The notes: generated by a model from the letters alone, not told the origin. A DNA stretch of 64,000 bases from Thalassobius sp002708925 (GCF_049803795.1 NZ_JBNAGJ010000008.1:62001-126000); one strand, 5' to 3'; counted from the stretch's first letter, positions 1 to 7,801 are shown. Numbers and translations are program-made.

Positions 1-588
1 CCCCGCCCAGGCGCGTTCGAACTTGGCCAGGTCCACCTCAACCAGGATGACGCCGGCCACCTCGCCCTGGCTGTCGATCCGGCGCGAATAGGTGAAGCTG
101 TAGCCGCCGCTTTCGCGCCGGAGCACGGTAAACACCGTGTCCGAGGCCCGCACCGCGTTCAAAAAATACGGATCCTGCCGGTGCTGCGAGCCCAGCCGGT
201 TGCGATCCGTCGCCGCCACCGCGCGCCCGTCCTTATCCAGCAGCATCAGGCTGGCGGCGCCAATTTCGTCAACAAAGGAGATCAGCCGCTGCGTGGATTG
301 CGAAAAATCGCCCGAGTTCAGCGCCCCGATCAGCGCCGCATCGCGCGCCAGCAGCTGCGGCACGATGGCGTTGCGGCGCAGTTCCGACAGCAGGTTGCCG
401 CCATAAAGCGCCAGGCGCAGCTCGGCCCGGTTGCGGGTGTTCTGGGTGAAGCGGTCGGTCAGCAGGTTGTTGGTGACGACCACCGTCACCACGGCCAGAA
501 CGGTCAGCACCAACAATGCCACACGCACCCGCCAACTGATGGGGCCGGTGCGTTCAGGCATGTTCTGCAATTTTTCGGTCAGGGCCAT
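1..588 (-). CDS. dctB: C4-dicarboxylate sensor histidine kinase DctB-like, N-terminal part (cut by window edge)
   Basis: The frame is open from an ATG at 588 to base 1, giving 196 residues with no stop, so the kinase part lies outside the window. Residues about 20-42 form a transmembrane helix rich in V, L and T. The rest is a periplasmic sensor region with the long N-terminal helix (TQNTRNRAELRLALYGGNL) and the PYFLNAVRASD / GYSFTYSRRI pattern of the double-PAS sensor of DctB, which detects C4-dicarboxylates and signals to DctD. It starts 35 bases downstream of purQ on the same strand. Membership in the DctB family is read from the sensor pattern only; another dicarboxylate or amino acid sensor kinase is possible. 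Confidence 0.8.
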   Translation of the reverse strand, partial: MALTEKLQNMPERTGPISWRVRVALLVLTVLAVVTVVVTNNLLTDRFTQNTRNRAELRLALYGGNLLSELRRNAIVPQLLARDAALIGALNSGDFSQSTQRLISFVDEIGAASLMLLDKDGRAVAATDRNRLGSQHRQDPYFLNAVRASDTVFTVLRRESGGYSFTYSRRIDSQGEVAGVILVEVDLAKFERAWAG

Positions 589-623
589 GCCGCAGACTAC
601 GCCGAGCCGCGGGCACGCTCAAG

Positions 624-1292
624 TCACGCGGTAACAAGCTGGTCCATCAACGCGCGGAACATTGCCACCCCATCGGTGCCGCCGTGGCGTTCGTCTGCCG
701 CGCGCTCGGGGTGGGGCATCATGCCCAGCACGCGCCGGTTCTTGGAAATCACACCGGCAATATCCGCGACCGAGCCATTGGGGTTATCGGTATAGGTAAA
801 GGCGATGCGCCCCTCATCGCGCAACTGCGCCAGCTTTTCATCGGTGACATAGTAGTTGCCATCGTGGTGCGCGATGGGCACGTTGATCACCTGCCCCGCC
901 TCATAGCCCGAGGTAAACGCAGTGTCGGCGGTTTCCACCTTCAGACCCACGGTTTTGCAGATATATTTCAGATTGGCATTGCGGCGCAGGGCACCGGGCA
1001 GAATGCCGGTCTCGGTCAGCACCTGAAACCCGTTACAGATGCCGATGGCATAGCCGCCGCGCTCGGTATGGGCGATCAGCGACTTGCAGATGGGCGAGTT
1101 GGCCGCGATGGCCCCGCAGCGCAGATAATCGCCGAAGGAAAACCCGCCCGGCACGCCAACGATGTCAATATCGCCAGGCAGTTCGGTGTCCTTATGCCAG
1201 ACCATGCTGACATCCGCGCCGGCCTGTTCAAAGGCAACGGCCAGGTCTCGGTCGCAGTTGGATCCGGGGAATACGATGACGGCGGCTTTCAT
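624..1292 (-). CDS. purQ: phosphoribosylformylglycinamidine synthase subunit PurQ
   Basis: Glutamine amidotransferase subunit of FGAM synthase, which supplies ammonia to PurL for step 4 of purine synthesis. The start is the ATG at 1292, giving MKAAVIVFPGSNCD, the usual PurQ N-terminus; upstream codons are non-conserved. The 222 residues carry the class I nucleophile-elbow motif (GICNGFQ, catalytic Cys) and the catalytic His/Glu near the C-terminus (MMPHPE). It follows purS by 20 bases in a purC-purS-purQ unit. PurL is not in the window. Confidence 0.97.
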   Translation of the reverse strand: MKAAVIVFPGSNCDRDLAVAFEQAGADVSMVWHKDTELPGDIDIVGVPGGFSFGDYLRCGAIAANSPICKSLIAHTERGGYAIGICNGFQVLTETGILPGALRRNANLKYICKTVGLKVETADTAFTSGYEAGQVINVPIAHHDGNYYVTDEKLAQLRDEGRIAFTYTDNPNGSVADIAGVISKNRRVLGMMPHPERAADERHGGTDGVAMFRALMDQLVTA

Positions 1293-1312
1293 GGCGCGGG
1301 CTCCTGTCCGGA

Positions 1313-1543
1313 TCAGTTCAGTTCGATCGAGTAGCTTTCGATGACGGTATTCGCCAGCAGCTTCTCGCACATCTCTTTGACGGTCTCTTCGGTGGACCCT
1401 TCGGCCAGGTCCAGTTCGATCACCTTGCCCTGTCGGACGCCTTCGACGCCATCAAAGCCCAGCTGGCCCAATGCGTGGCGCACGGCCTCGCCCTGCGGGT
1501 CCAGAACGCCGTTTTTCAGCATGACATGAACTCGAGCTTTCAT
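1313..1543 (-). CDS. purS: phosphoribosylformylglycinamidine synthase subunit PurS
   Basis: A 76-residue subunit that bridges PurQ and the small PurL in the three-part FGAM synthase. The sequence shows the typical PurS pattern: a beta strand (ARVHVMLKNGVLDPQG), then GFDGVEGVRQGKVIELDL, and the C-terminal strand with IESYSIEL. Presence of PurS implies that this organism uses the three-subunit enzyme with a small PurL and not the single-chain form. It sits between purC and purQ on the same strand. Confidence 0.97.
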   Translation of the reverse strand: MKARVHVMLKNGVLDPQGEAVRHALGQLGFDGVEGVRQGKVIELDLAEGSTEETVKEMCEKLLANTVIESYSIELN

Positions 1544-1582
1544 CAGTCTTTCCTTATCTCGCGCTTGGATCGTTATGGTGGA

Positions 1583-2341
1583 TCAGTTGATCAGGGTCGG
1601 TTTGATGGGGGTCGCGCCCTTGGGCAGAACGCCCAGGCGGCGAGCCACTTCGGTATAGGCGTCGGTCAGGCTGCCCAGATCGCGGCGGAACACGTCCTTG
1701 TCCAGCTTCTGATTGGTTTCCAGATCCCACAGGCGGCAGCTGTCGGGGCTGATTTCATCGGCCACGACCAGACGCTGGAAATCGCCCTCGTAGACGCGGC
1801 CGATTTCAATCTTGAAGTCGATCAGCTTGATGCCCACGCCATACATGACCCCCGACAGGAAATCATTCACACGCAGCGCAAGCGACAGAATGTCATCCAT
1901 GTCCTGCTGGCTGGCCCAGCCGAAGGCGGCGATATGTTCCTCGGTGACCAGAGGATCGCCCAGCTTATCGTCCTTATAGCAATATTCCACGATCGGGCGC
2001 GGCAGTTGCGTGCCTTCCTCGATGCCCAGACGTTTGGACATGGACCCGGCCGCATAGTTGCGCACGATGACCTCCAGCGGGATGATCTCGCAGCTGCGCA
2101 CCAGCTGTTCGCGCATGTTCAGGCGGCGCAGGAAATGCGTCGGCACGCCGACATTGGCCAGGCCCAGCATGAAATATTCGGACAAGAAGTTGTTCAGAAC
2201 GCCCTTGCCCTCGATCACGTCTTTTTTCTCGGCGTTGAACGCGGTGGCGTCATCCTTGAAGTACTGAACGATGGTCCCCGGTTCGGGGCCTTCATACAGT
2301 GTCTTCGCTTTGCCTTCGTAGATTTTCTTGCGCCGTGCCAT
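1583..2341 (-). CDS. purC: SAICAR synthase PurC
   Basis: Phosphoribosylaminoimidazole-succinocarboxamide synthase, ligating aspartate to CAIR with ATP. The ATG at 2341 is chosen because it gives MARRKKIYEGKAKTLYEG, the conserved N-terminus with the ATP-binding YEGKAK motif; the open frame upstream is non-conserved. The 252 residues contain further conserved blocks (VIVRNYAAGSM, and DFKIEIGR near the substrate pocket). It is the first gene of purC-purS-purQ and is divergent from the zeta inhibitor gene at 2531. Confidence 0.97.
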   Translation of the reverse strand: MARRKKIYEGKAKTLYEGPEPGTIVQYFKDDATAFNAEKKDVIEGKGVLNNFLSEYFMLGLANVGVPTHFLRRLNMREQLVRSCEIIPLEVIVRNYAAGSMSKRLGIEEGTQLPRPIVEYCYKDDKLGDPLVTEEHIAAFGWASQQDMDDILSLALRVNDFLSGVMYGVGIKLIDFKIEIGRVYEGDFQRLVVADEISPDSCRLWDLETNQKLDKDVFRRDLGSLTDAYTEVARRLGVLPKGATPIKPTLIN

Positions 2342-2530
2342 GGCCACTCCGTCGCTGTGGCCGGGATGAGTCCCGGTGTTTTCGCGTGTTTTGCGCCCTC
2401 TTAGTCTATGGGAGCCCCTGTCGCAAGAGAGCGCGCACCGAATGCCCCTTTCGCCCCCGCTTGCCCCTTGCGCGAGGCGCGCCATACGGGCATATCTGTG
2501 CAAACACCAACGTCAGCCGAGGACACTGGA

Positions 2531-2845
2531 ATGACCACCTTTGACGATCGCGAACAAGCATTCGAAGCAAAATTCGCCCATGATGAAGCAATGCAGTTCA
2601 AGGCCGATGCCCGCGCCAATAAACTGCTGGGCCTGTGGGCGGCGGAATTGCTGGGCAAATCGGGCGATGAGGCCGCGGCCTATGCCAAAACCGTAATCGT
2701 CGCGGATTTCGAAGAAGCCGGTCACGAGGACGTCGTGCGCAAAGTCGCCGCCGATCTGGAAGGCAAGGCCGACGCAGACGCCATCCGCGCCAAACGTGCC
2801 GAACTGCTGGCCGTTGCCAAGAATGAGATCATGACAGATCTCTAA
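2531..2845 (+). CDS. F1-ATPase inhibitor zeta subunit (DUF1476 family)
   Basis: A 104-residue, highly charged, mostly helical protein. It matches the DUF1476 family, whose member in Paracoccus denitrificans is the zeta subunit that inhibits the F1Fo-ATPase and prevents ATP hydrolysis. The N-terminal stretch (TTFDDREQAFEAKFAHDEA) corresponds to the inhibitory region of the known zeta protein. The ATG at 2531 follows a weak purine-rich stretch. It is a single gene divergent from purC, with an intrinsic terminator behind it. Assignment comes from family resemblance; the inhibitory role in this organism is inferred. Confidence 0.88.
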   Translation: MTTFDDREQAFEAKFAHDEAMQFKADARANKLLGLWAAELLGKSGDEAAAYAKTVIVADFEEAGHEDVVRKVAADLEGKADADAIRAKRAELLAVAKNEIMTDL

Positions 2846-2872
2846 TCCTGTCTGATTTCAACAGGTTACACG

Positions 2873-2900
2873 AAACGCGGCCCCTTGCGGCCGCGTTTTT
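2873..2900 (+). terminator. Rho-independent terminator after the zeta inhibitor gene
   Basis: Perfect inverted repeat ACGCGGCC / GGCCGCGT with a 6-base loop, preceded by AA and followed by a T run. It ends the short monocistronic unit 27 bases after the stop codon. Confidence 0.85.
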
Positions 2901-3035
2901 CTTTGGCGCTGCCGTGATGCTTTCGTGATGCGGACTGTCGCGGCGCTCACAACCTTCTTGAACAATATGAATTTGCGCTTTGCCCGCAAACGTGACAGGT
3001 AGCGGGCAAAATCCGCCCACCCTGAGGATCCGAAA

Positions 3036-4058
3036 ATGACCAATGCACTTTCGAAACTGCTGGAAACCCGCGACTGGCTGATGGCCGATGGCGCGACGGG
3101 CACGAACCTGTTCAATATGGGGCTTAGCTCGGGCGATGCGCCCGAACTGTGGAACGAAGAACACCCCGACCGGATCAAGAAACTGTATCTGGGCGCGGTG
3201 GATGCCGGCTCGGACCTGTTTCTGACCAACTCGTTTGGCGGCAATGCTTCGCGACTGAAACTGCACGGCGCGGAAAAACGCGCGCGCGAATTGTCGCGGA
3301 TGAGCGCCGAGATCGGCCGCGAGGTCGCCGATGCCTCGGGGCGCACCGTGATCGTGGCCGGTTCCGTTGGCCCCACGGGCGAGATTTTCGCCCCCATGGG
3401 CCCGATGACACATGCCGCCGCCGTTGAAATCTTCCACGAACAGGCCGAGGGCCTGAAAGAGGGCGGCGCAGACGTTCTGTGGCTGGAAACCATCTCGGCC
3501 CCCGAAGAATACAAAGCCGCCGCCGAGGCCTTTGCCCTGGCCGATATGCCCTGGTGCGGCACCATGAGCTTTGACACCGCCGGGCGTACCATGATGGGCG
3601 TGACCAGCGCCGCGATGGTGGATATGGTGGAAAAACTGCCCAATCCTCCGCTGGCCTTTGGCGCGAACTGCGGGGTTGGCGCGTCTGACCTGCTGCGCAC
3701 CGTGCTGGGCTTTGCCGCGCATGGCACCGAACGGCCGATCATTGCCAAAGGCAACGCCGGCATTCCCAAGTATCACGACGGCCACATCCATTACGATGGC
3801 ACCCCCGAGCTGATGGCAGAATATGCCGTTCTGGCCCGCGATGCCGGGGCCACCATCATCGGCGGCTGCTGCGGCACCATGCCCGAGCACCTGTCGGCCA
3901 TGCGGGCGGCACTGGAAACCCGCGAACGCGGCCCGCGCCCCTCGCTGGAACAGATCGCCGAGACACTGGGCGGGTTTTCCTCGGCTTCGGATGGCACCGG
4001 AGAGGACGCCGACGCCCCCGCCAAGGGCCGCCGGGGCTCGCGTCGCCGGCGGGGCTAA
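3036..4058 (+). CDS. bmt: homocysteine S-methyltransferase module (betaine-homocysteine methyltransferase / split MetH type)
   Basis: A 340-residue protein of the homocysteine S-methyltransferase family, transferring a methyl group to homocysteine to form methionine. The zinc-binding cysteines are visible: GANCGVG (about residue 213) and the double Cys of GGCCGT (about 280). The N-terminus (LMADGATGTNLF) is typical of the barrel start. The C-terminus is a charged Arg/Gly tail. In Rhodobacterales this protein is usually named betaine-homocysteine methyltransferase, but with the separate corrinoid protein at 6141 it forms part of a methionine synthase distributed over several genes. No pterin-binding or reactivation module is in the window. 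Confidence 0.88.
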   Translation: MTNALSKLLETRDWLMADGATGTNLFNMGLSSGDAPELWNEEHPDRIKKLYLGAVDAGSDLFLTNSFGGNASRLKLHGAEKRARELSRMSAEIGREVADASGRTVIVAGSVGPTGEIFAPMGPMTHAAAVEIFHEQAEGLKEGGADVLWLETISAPEEYKAAAEAFALADMPWCGTMSFDTAGRTMMGVTSAAMVDMVEKLPNPPLAFGANCGVGASDLLRTVLGFAAHGTERPIIAKGNAGIPKYHDGHIHYDGTPELMAEYAVLARDAGATIIGGCCGTMPEHLSAMRAALETRERGPRPSLEQIAETLGGFSSASDGTGEDADAPAKGRRGSRRRRG

Positions 4059-4078
4059 CCCCCCCCGTGCAGGAACGA

Positions 4079-4107
4079 AAGGGCCGTGTCTTCGCGGCCC
4101 TTCTTTT
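4079..4107 (+). terminator. Rho-independent terminator after the homocysteine methyltransferase
   Basis: Perfect 8-base stem AAGGGCCG / CGGCCCTT with loop TGTCTTCG, followed by CTTTT. It lies 20 bases after the stop codon. Confidence 0.85.
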
Positions 4108-4208
4108 GGCCCGGATATGCCCCCCTATATGACACAGGTCAGAGCAGAGCCTCGCGCTGTGCCGTAGACTCATGCTTGCGCGAACGTCGTACTTCCGGAG
4201 GAGAAGCC

Positions 4209-4490
4209 ATGACAAGCCAAGCCGATTTCAGAACCCGTTGGGCCAGCATGTCCGCCCAGAAACGAGACGATTTCCTGGGGGCGATCCGCGCCTGGGGCAA
4301 GCTGAGCGACGACCAGATCGCCGCCTTTCCGGACGTCCCGCAATTGCGTGACATGATGGATTGCCTATGCGCCTGCGAGGAATCCTATGACAAGTCCATC
4401 GAGAAATGCAAAGACAGCGCAGACCCGGACAAATGCCGCATCGGAGCGCGCGAGGCCCTGACCCAGTGCTGCGCGAAATGCGGTGACTGA
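4209..4490 (+). CDS. small cysteine-rich protein A of a tandem pair, function unknown
   Basis: I do not recognise a named family. The ATG at 4209 has a strong ribosome binding site (GGAGGAG) 6 bases ahead; the frame upstream is non-coding. The 93 residues have an N-terminal helical part containing RW-x2-MSA-x2-R-x2-F (residues 10-22) and a C-terminal part with C52-x3-C56-x10-C67-x8-C76-x10-C87-x3-C91, plus extra C54 and C88. There is no signal peptide, so it should be cytoplasmic. The downstream gene overlaps it by 8 bases, has the same two motifs, and is evidently a paralogue. Paired helices held by disulfides or a bound metal are plausible readings. Confidence 0.8.
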   Translation: MTSQADFRTRWASMSAQKRDDFLGAIRAWGKLSDDQIAAFPDVPQLRDMMDCLCACEESYDKSIEKCKDSADPDKCRIGAREALTQCCAKCGD

Positions 4491-4839
4491 GCGCCCCTCT
4501 TGTGCGGATCTGGACCGCGCTCTGGCCCGGTGGCAGGCGATGTCTGCGCCCGAAAGATTCGAATTCGCCCAGCGTTTTCAGTCTCTTGGGTTGGTTGCGG
4601 ATGCCCTTGGGCGGCCCGTATTCGAAACCGCCCGCCCCCTTCCGCCTGAACCGCCCGAAGAAGAGGACGAAGACGCCACCCCCGAACAGAAATGCGTAAA
4701 CAGGTGTTTTCGCGCCTTTGATCGCATGATGACAATCTGCGGCCAGGTCCACGAAGAGGGCGGCGATTCCGAGGCCTGCGCATTGTCAGCCCAGATGGCG
4801 CTGCGCAGTTGTCTGGCCGCGTGCCGGGGGGAGGATTAG
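4483..4839 (+). CDS. small cysteine-rich protein B of a tandem pair, function unknown
   Basis: GTG start at 4483, overlapping the end of the upstream paralogue by 8 bases, which indicates translational coupling. The 118 residues repeat the partner's layout: RW-x2-MSA-x2-R-x2-F at residues 16-28, a Pro/Glu/Asp-rich linker (about 50-68), then C71-x3-C75-x10-C86-x12-C99-x10-C110-x3-C114. The acidic linker is absent from the partner. No signal peptide or membrane helix is seen. Its 3' end abuts, tail to tail, the radical SAM gene (3 bases apart). No known function is assigned. Confidence 0.8.
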   Translation: MTERPSCADLDRALARWQAMSAPERFEFAQRFQSLGLVADALGRPVFETARPLPPEPPEEEDEDATPEQKCVNRCFRAFDRMMTICGQVHEEGGDSEACALSAQMALRSCLAACRGED

Positions 4840-4842
4840 GCG

Positions 4843-5931
4843 TCAGAAAAGGCTCAGCTGATCGCCCTTTCGGGGTGGCGGCTGAAACAGGTCGCAGCGC
4901 AGCGCGGGCTGTTTGCAGTCCAGCCCCAAGCGGCGCGCTGCGGTCTTGAACCGGGCCGCGATCATTTCGGCATAGGGCCCCTGCCCGCGCATCCGGCGGC
5001 CCCATTGCGCATCGTAATCCTGCCCGCCGTGCATTTCGCGCAGCCGGGCCATGATCCGGGCCGCACGCTGCGGAAAATGCGCCTGTAGCCATTCCTGAAA
5101 CAGCGCCGAGACCTCCAGCGGGAGGCGCAGCATGATCCAGCTGGCCGCATCGGCCCCGGCGTTTTTGCCCGCCTCAAGCAGCGCCTCGATCTCGTGATCG
5201 TTCAGCATCGGCACGATGGGCGAGGTCATCACCCGCACCGGCACCCCTGCCCCGGTCAGCGCGCGAATCGTGGCCAGGCGCCGTTTGGGCGAGGGCACCC
5301 GCGGCTCCATCCGGCGTGCCAGCCTGGCGTCCAGCGTGGTCACGGACACCCCGACCCGCACCAGCCCCCTGGCCGCCATCGGGGCCAGAATGTCCAGATC
5401 GCGCTCGATCAGCGTGCCCTTGGTGACGATGGCCACCGGATGATTGAAGGCCTGTAGCACCTTCAGGCAGGCGCGCATGACGCCGTGGTCGCGCTCGATC
5501 GGCTGATAGGGGTCGGTGTTGGTGCCGATAGCGATCGGCGCAACCCGATACGAAGGTTTGCGCAGCGCGCGCGCCAGAACCTGCGGCGCCTCGGGGCGGG
5601 CCACCAGCTGCGTTTCGAAATCCAGCCCCGGCGACAGGCCCAGATAGGCATGAGTGGGCCGCGCGAAACAATAAATGCAGCCGTGTTCGCACCCGCGATA
5701 GGGGTTCAGCGTCCGGTCAAACGGCAAATCGGGCGAGCGGATATAGTTGATCACGCTGCGCGGCCGTTCCTCGCGCACCTCGGTCCGGAAGGCGGGCATG
5801 GGCTCGGGCAGATCCCAGCCGTCATGCACGCGCAGCTTCTCTTGCTGTTCGAACCGTCCCGTCCGATTGCTGACAGCGCCCCGCGCGCGGCGTCTTTCCG
5901 CCTTGATCTCATGCCGTTCGTCCCAGTTCAT
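4843..5931 (-). CDS. PA0069-family radical SAM protein (SplB-like)
   Basis: A 362-residue radical SAM enzyme of the same broad group as spore photoproduct lyase. The cluster-binding motif is C-x3-C-x2-C in RGCEHGCIYCFA (about residue 85). ATG 5931 is chosen over a further upstream start because MNWDERHEIKAERRRARGA is the conserved beginning and because a LexA-type box lies 12 bases upstream. The context suggests DNA-damage induction and possibly a role in DNA lesion repair; the substrate is unknown. Family membership is secure, the reaction is not. Confidence 0.9.
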   Translation of the reverse strand: MNWDERHEIKAERRRARGAVSNRTGRFEQQEKLRVHDGWDLPEPMPAFRTEVREERPRSVINYIRSPDLPFDRTLNPYRGCEHGCIYCFARPTHAYLGLSPGLDFETQLVARPEAPQVLARALRKPSYRVAPIAIGTNTDPYQPIERDHGVMRACLKVLQAFNHPVAIVTKGTLIERDLDILAPMAARGLVRVGVSVTTLDARLARRMEPRVPSPKRRLATIRALTGAGVPVRVMTSPIVPMLNDHEIEALLEAGKNAGADAASWIMLRLPLEVSALFQEWLQAHFPQRAARIMARLREMHGGQDYDAQWGRRMRGQGPYAEMIAARFKTAARRLGLDCKQPALRCDLFQPPPRKGDQLSLF

Positions 5932-5942
5932 CCCAACATTAT

Positions 5943-5957
5943 GAACAAAACAAGAAC
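5943..5957 (-). promoter_or_regulatory. LexA (SOS) box GTTC-N7-GTTC
   Basis: On the minus strand the sequence is GTTCTTGTTTTGTTC, an exact match to the direct-repeat LexA operator of Rhodobacter and related alphaproteobacteria. It ends 12 bases before the ATG of the radical SAM gene at 5931, a position where bound LexA would block transcription. Confidence 0.75.
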
Positions 5958-6140
5958 ATTTGCAATAAACGTCACAATCATGGTGAAGATTTTTCAATCC
6001 ACCTTTGTCACAAACCTCCCTATAAGTCGGAACCAACCCCAGTCCGGTCGCAATCCGTCTAGTCTGACGCGCATTTTGCCGCCACATCTGGAAAAATTAA
6101 GACACCGGCGGATCACCCGCCCATAGCTAGGAAGCGCGCC

Positions 6141-6839
6141 ATGTCGGAAGAAGAAGACATCATCCTGTCTGAACTGAACGATGAGGAACTGGTCGAGCAG
6201 ATGTTCGACGATCTGTACGATGGCCTGAAAGAAGAAATCGAAGAAGGCGTGAACATCCTGCTGGAACGCGGATGGGAGCCCTACCGCGTCCTGACCGAGG
6301 CCCTGGTCGGCGGCATGACCATCGTCGGCAACGATTTCCGCGACGGCATCCTGTTCGTCCCCGAGGTGCTGCTGGCCGCCAACGCGATGAAGGGCGGCAT
6401 GGCAATCCTCAAGCCTCTGCTGGCCGAGACCGGCGCGCCGCGCATGGGCAAGATGGTCATCGGCACCGTCAAGGGCGACATCCACGACATCGGCAAGAAC
6501 CTGGTCTCGATGATGATGGAGGGCGCGGGTTTCGAAGTGGTCGATCTGGGGATCAACACCGATGCGGATGAATACCTGGCCGCGCTGGAATCCGAAGGTG
6601 CCGACATCCTGGGCATGTCCGCCCTGCTGACCACCACCATGCCCTATATGAAAACGGTGATCGACGCGCTGGCCGAACAGGGCAAACGCGACGATTACAT
6701 CGTGCTGGTGGGCGGCGCGCCCCTGAACGAGGAATTCGGAAAAGCCATCGGTGCCGACGCCTATTGCCGCGATGCGGCCGTGGCCGTGGAAACCGCCAAA
6801 AGCTTTGTTGCGCGCAAGCATAATCAGCTCAGCGCCTGA
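6141..6839 (+). CDS. B12-binding corrinoid protein of the split methionine synthase
   Basis: A 232-residue protein with the two parts of MetH-type cobalamin modules: an N-terminal helical cap (about 1-100, with PEVLLAANAMKGGM) and a Rossmann-like B12 domain. The cobalt-ligand motif is D113-I-H115-D-I-G118-K-N; H115 is the lower axial ligand. Further B12 motifs are GMSALLTTTM and VLVGGAPLNEEF. In this group the corrinoid protein shuttles the methyl group to the homocysteine methyltransferase, here encoded at 3036. ATG 6141 has only a weak purine-rich element before it. A terminator separates it from the next gene. Confidence 0.92.
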   Translation: MSEEEDIILSELNDEELVEQMFDDLYDGLKEEIEEGVNILLERGWEPYRVLTEALVGGMTIVGNDFRDGILFVPEVLLAANAMKGGMAILKPLLAETGAPRMGKMVIGTVKGDIHDIGKNLVSMMMEGAGFEVVDLGINTDADEYLAALESEGADILGMSALLTTTMPYMKTVIDALAEQGKRDDYIVLVGGAPLNEEFGKAIGADAYCRDAAVAVETAKSFVARKHNQLSA

Positions 6840-6848
6840 CCCCGGATC

Positions 6849-6876
6849 GGCCCGCCCCGCGCGTGCGGGCCCTTTT
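6849..6876 (+). terminator. Rho-independent terminator after the corrinoid protein gene
   Basis: Inverted repeat GGCCCGC / GCGGGCC with a 9-base loop, followed by C and four T. It sits in the short gap before the DUF1638 gene, so that gene is probably expressed at a lower level by read-through. Confidence 0.75.
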
Positions 6877-6890
6877 GCCTCTGTTGTTTC

Positions 6891-7526
6891 ATGACCCTGC
6901 CCAGCGATGACAGCCTGACCTCCCAGGGGCTTGCCCCCTCGCACAAGGCCGCAAGCGTGCTGATCATCGCCTGCGGGGCGCTGGCGCGTGAAATCCTGGC
7001 GCTGATCGAACGCAATGGCTGGTCCCATATGGACCTGACCTGCCTGCCCGCCATCCTGCATAACCACCCCGAGCGGATCGCCGATGCGGTGGAACGGGCC
7101 ATTCTGGACCATCAGAGCAGCCACAGGCATCTGTTCGTCGCCTATGCCGATTGCGGCACCGGCGGCGCGCTTCAGAAGGTCTGTGAACGCCATGCCGTGC
7201 CGATGATCCGCGGCCCGCACTGCTATGCCTTTTTCGAGGGCGTCGATCGGTTCGCACAGCACGACGACGAGATCACCGCCTTCTACCTGACCGATTTCCT
7301 GACCCGGCAATTTGACGCCTTTGTCTGGAAACCTCTGGGGCTGGATCGCCACCCCGACTTGCGGGACATGTATTTCGGCCATTACACCAAACTGATCTAT
7401 CAGGCGCAAACCGACGACCCGGCCCTGACCGCCAAAGCCCAGGACTGCGCCACCCGCCTGGGCCTGCAATTCGAGCGCCGCTTCACTGGCTATGGCGATC
7501 TGCAAACGGCCCTGGCGGCATTGTGA
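6891..7526 (+). CDS. DUF1638 domain protein linked to corrinoid methyl transfer
   Basis: A 211-residue protein of the DUF1638 family. Visible features are an N-terminal strand-turn (SVLIIACGALARE), YADCGTGGAL and RGPHCYAFFEG, with Cys and His residues that could bind a metal. Members repeatedly occur beside corrinoid methyltransferase genes, as here directly downstream of the corrinoid protein. A role in handling or reactivating the corrinoid protein is an inference from context only. Confidence 0.8.
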   Translation: MTLPSDDSLTSQGLAPSHKAASVLIIACGALAREILALIERNGWSHMDLTCLPAILHNHPERIADAVERAILDHQSSHRHLFVAYADCGTGGALQKVCERHAVPMIRGPHCYAFFEGVDRFAQHDDEITAFYLTDFLTRQFDAFVWKPLGLDRHPDLRDMYFGHYTKLIYQAQTDDPALTAKAQDCATRLGLQFERRFTGYGDLQTALAAL

Positions 7527-7697
7527 CTTAGGGCAGCAGGGCCTTACGCTTTACTCGCAGCGATGGCGCACCTTGCGCTCAAAGGCACACTAAACCCCCA
7601 AAGACCCTATGCCGATCCAAACGGCGAAGCCCATATCACCACCATGCCGCGCCCCCGCGCACAGTAAAACTATAGGGACTGTCCATTTAAACGCACC

Positions 7698-7742
7698 TCG
7701 GGGGCCATAGGCCCCCGACGCCGCTTCGGCGTCTGCCGAAGC
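7698..7742. other. cluster of overlapping perfect hairpins in a 275-base intergenic stretch
   Basis: Three inverted repeats follow each other: TCGGGGGCC-ATA-GGCCCCCGA (7698-7718), GACGCCG-CTT-CGGCGTC (7717-7733) and GCTTCGGC-GTCT-GCCGAAGC (7723-7742). The last two are mutually exclusive. They lie between the stop of the DUF1638 gene (7526) and the stop of sufE (7802). No T run follows on the plus strand. They may act as a bidirectional transcription end or be part of a dispersed repeat. The rest of 7527-7801 shows no gene. Confidence 0.6.
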
Positions 7743-7801
7743 TCCCCATGCGTGGCGCAGCCACTCCGCTGGATCACGCCCCCCGGATCACACTGCCCGC
7801 A

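Noticed and set aside
5958..6140. Cobalamin or SAM riboswitch ahead of the corrinoid protein gene
   Set aside because: No B12-box-like conserved segment or convincing pseudoknot was visible.
5994..7505. 503-codon minus-strand open frame opposite the corrinoid and DUF1638 genes
   Set aside because: Antisense frame of two well-supported genes.
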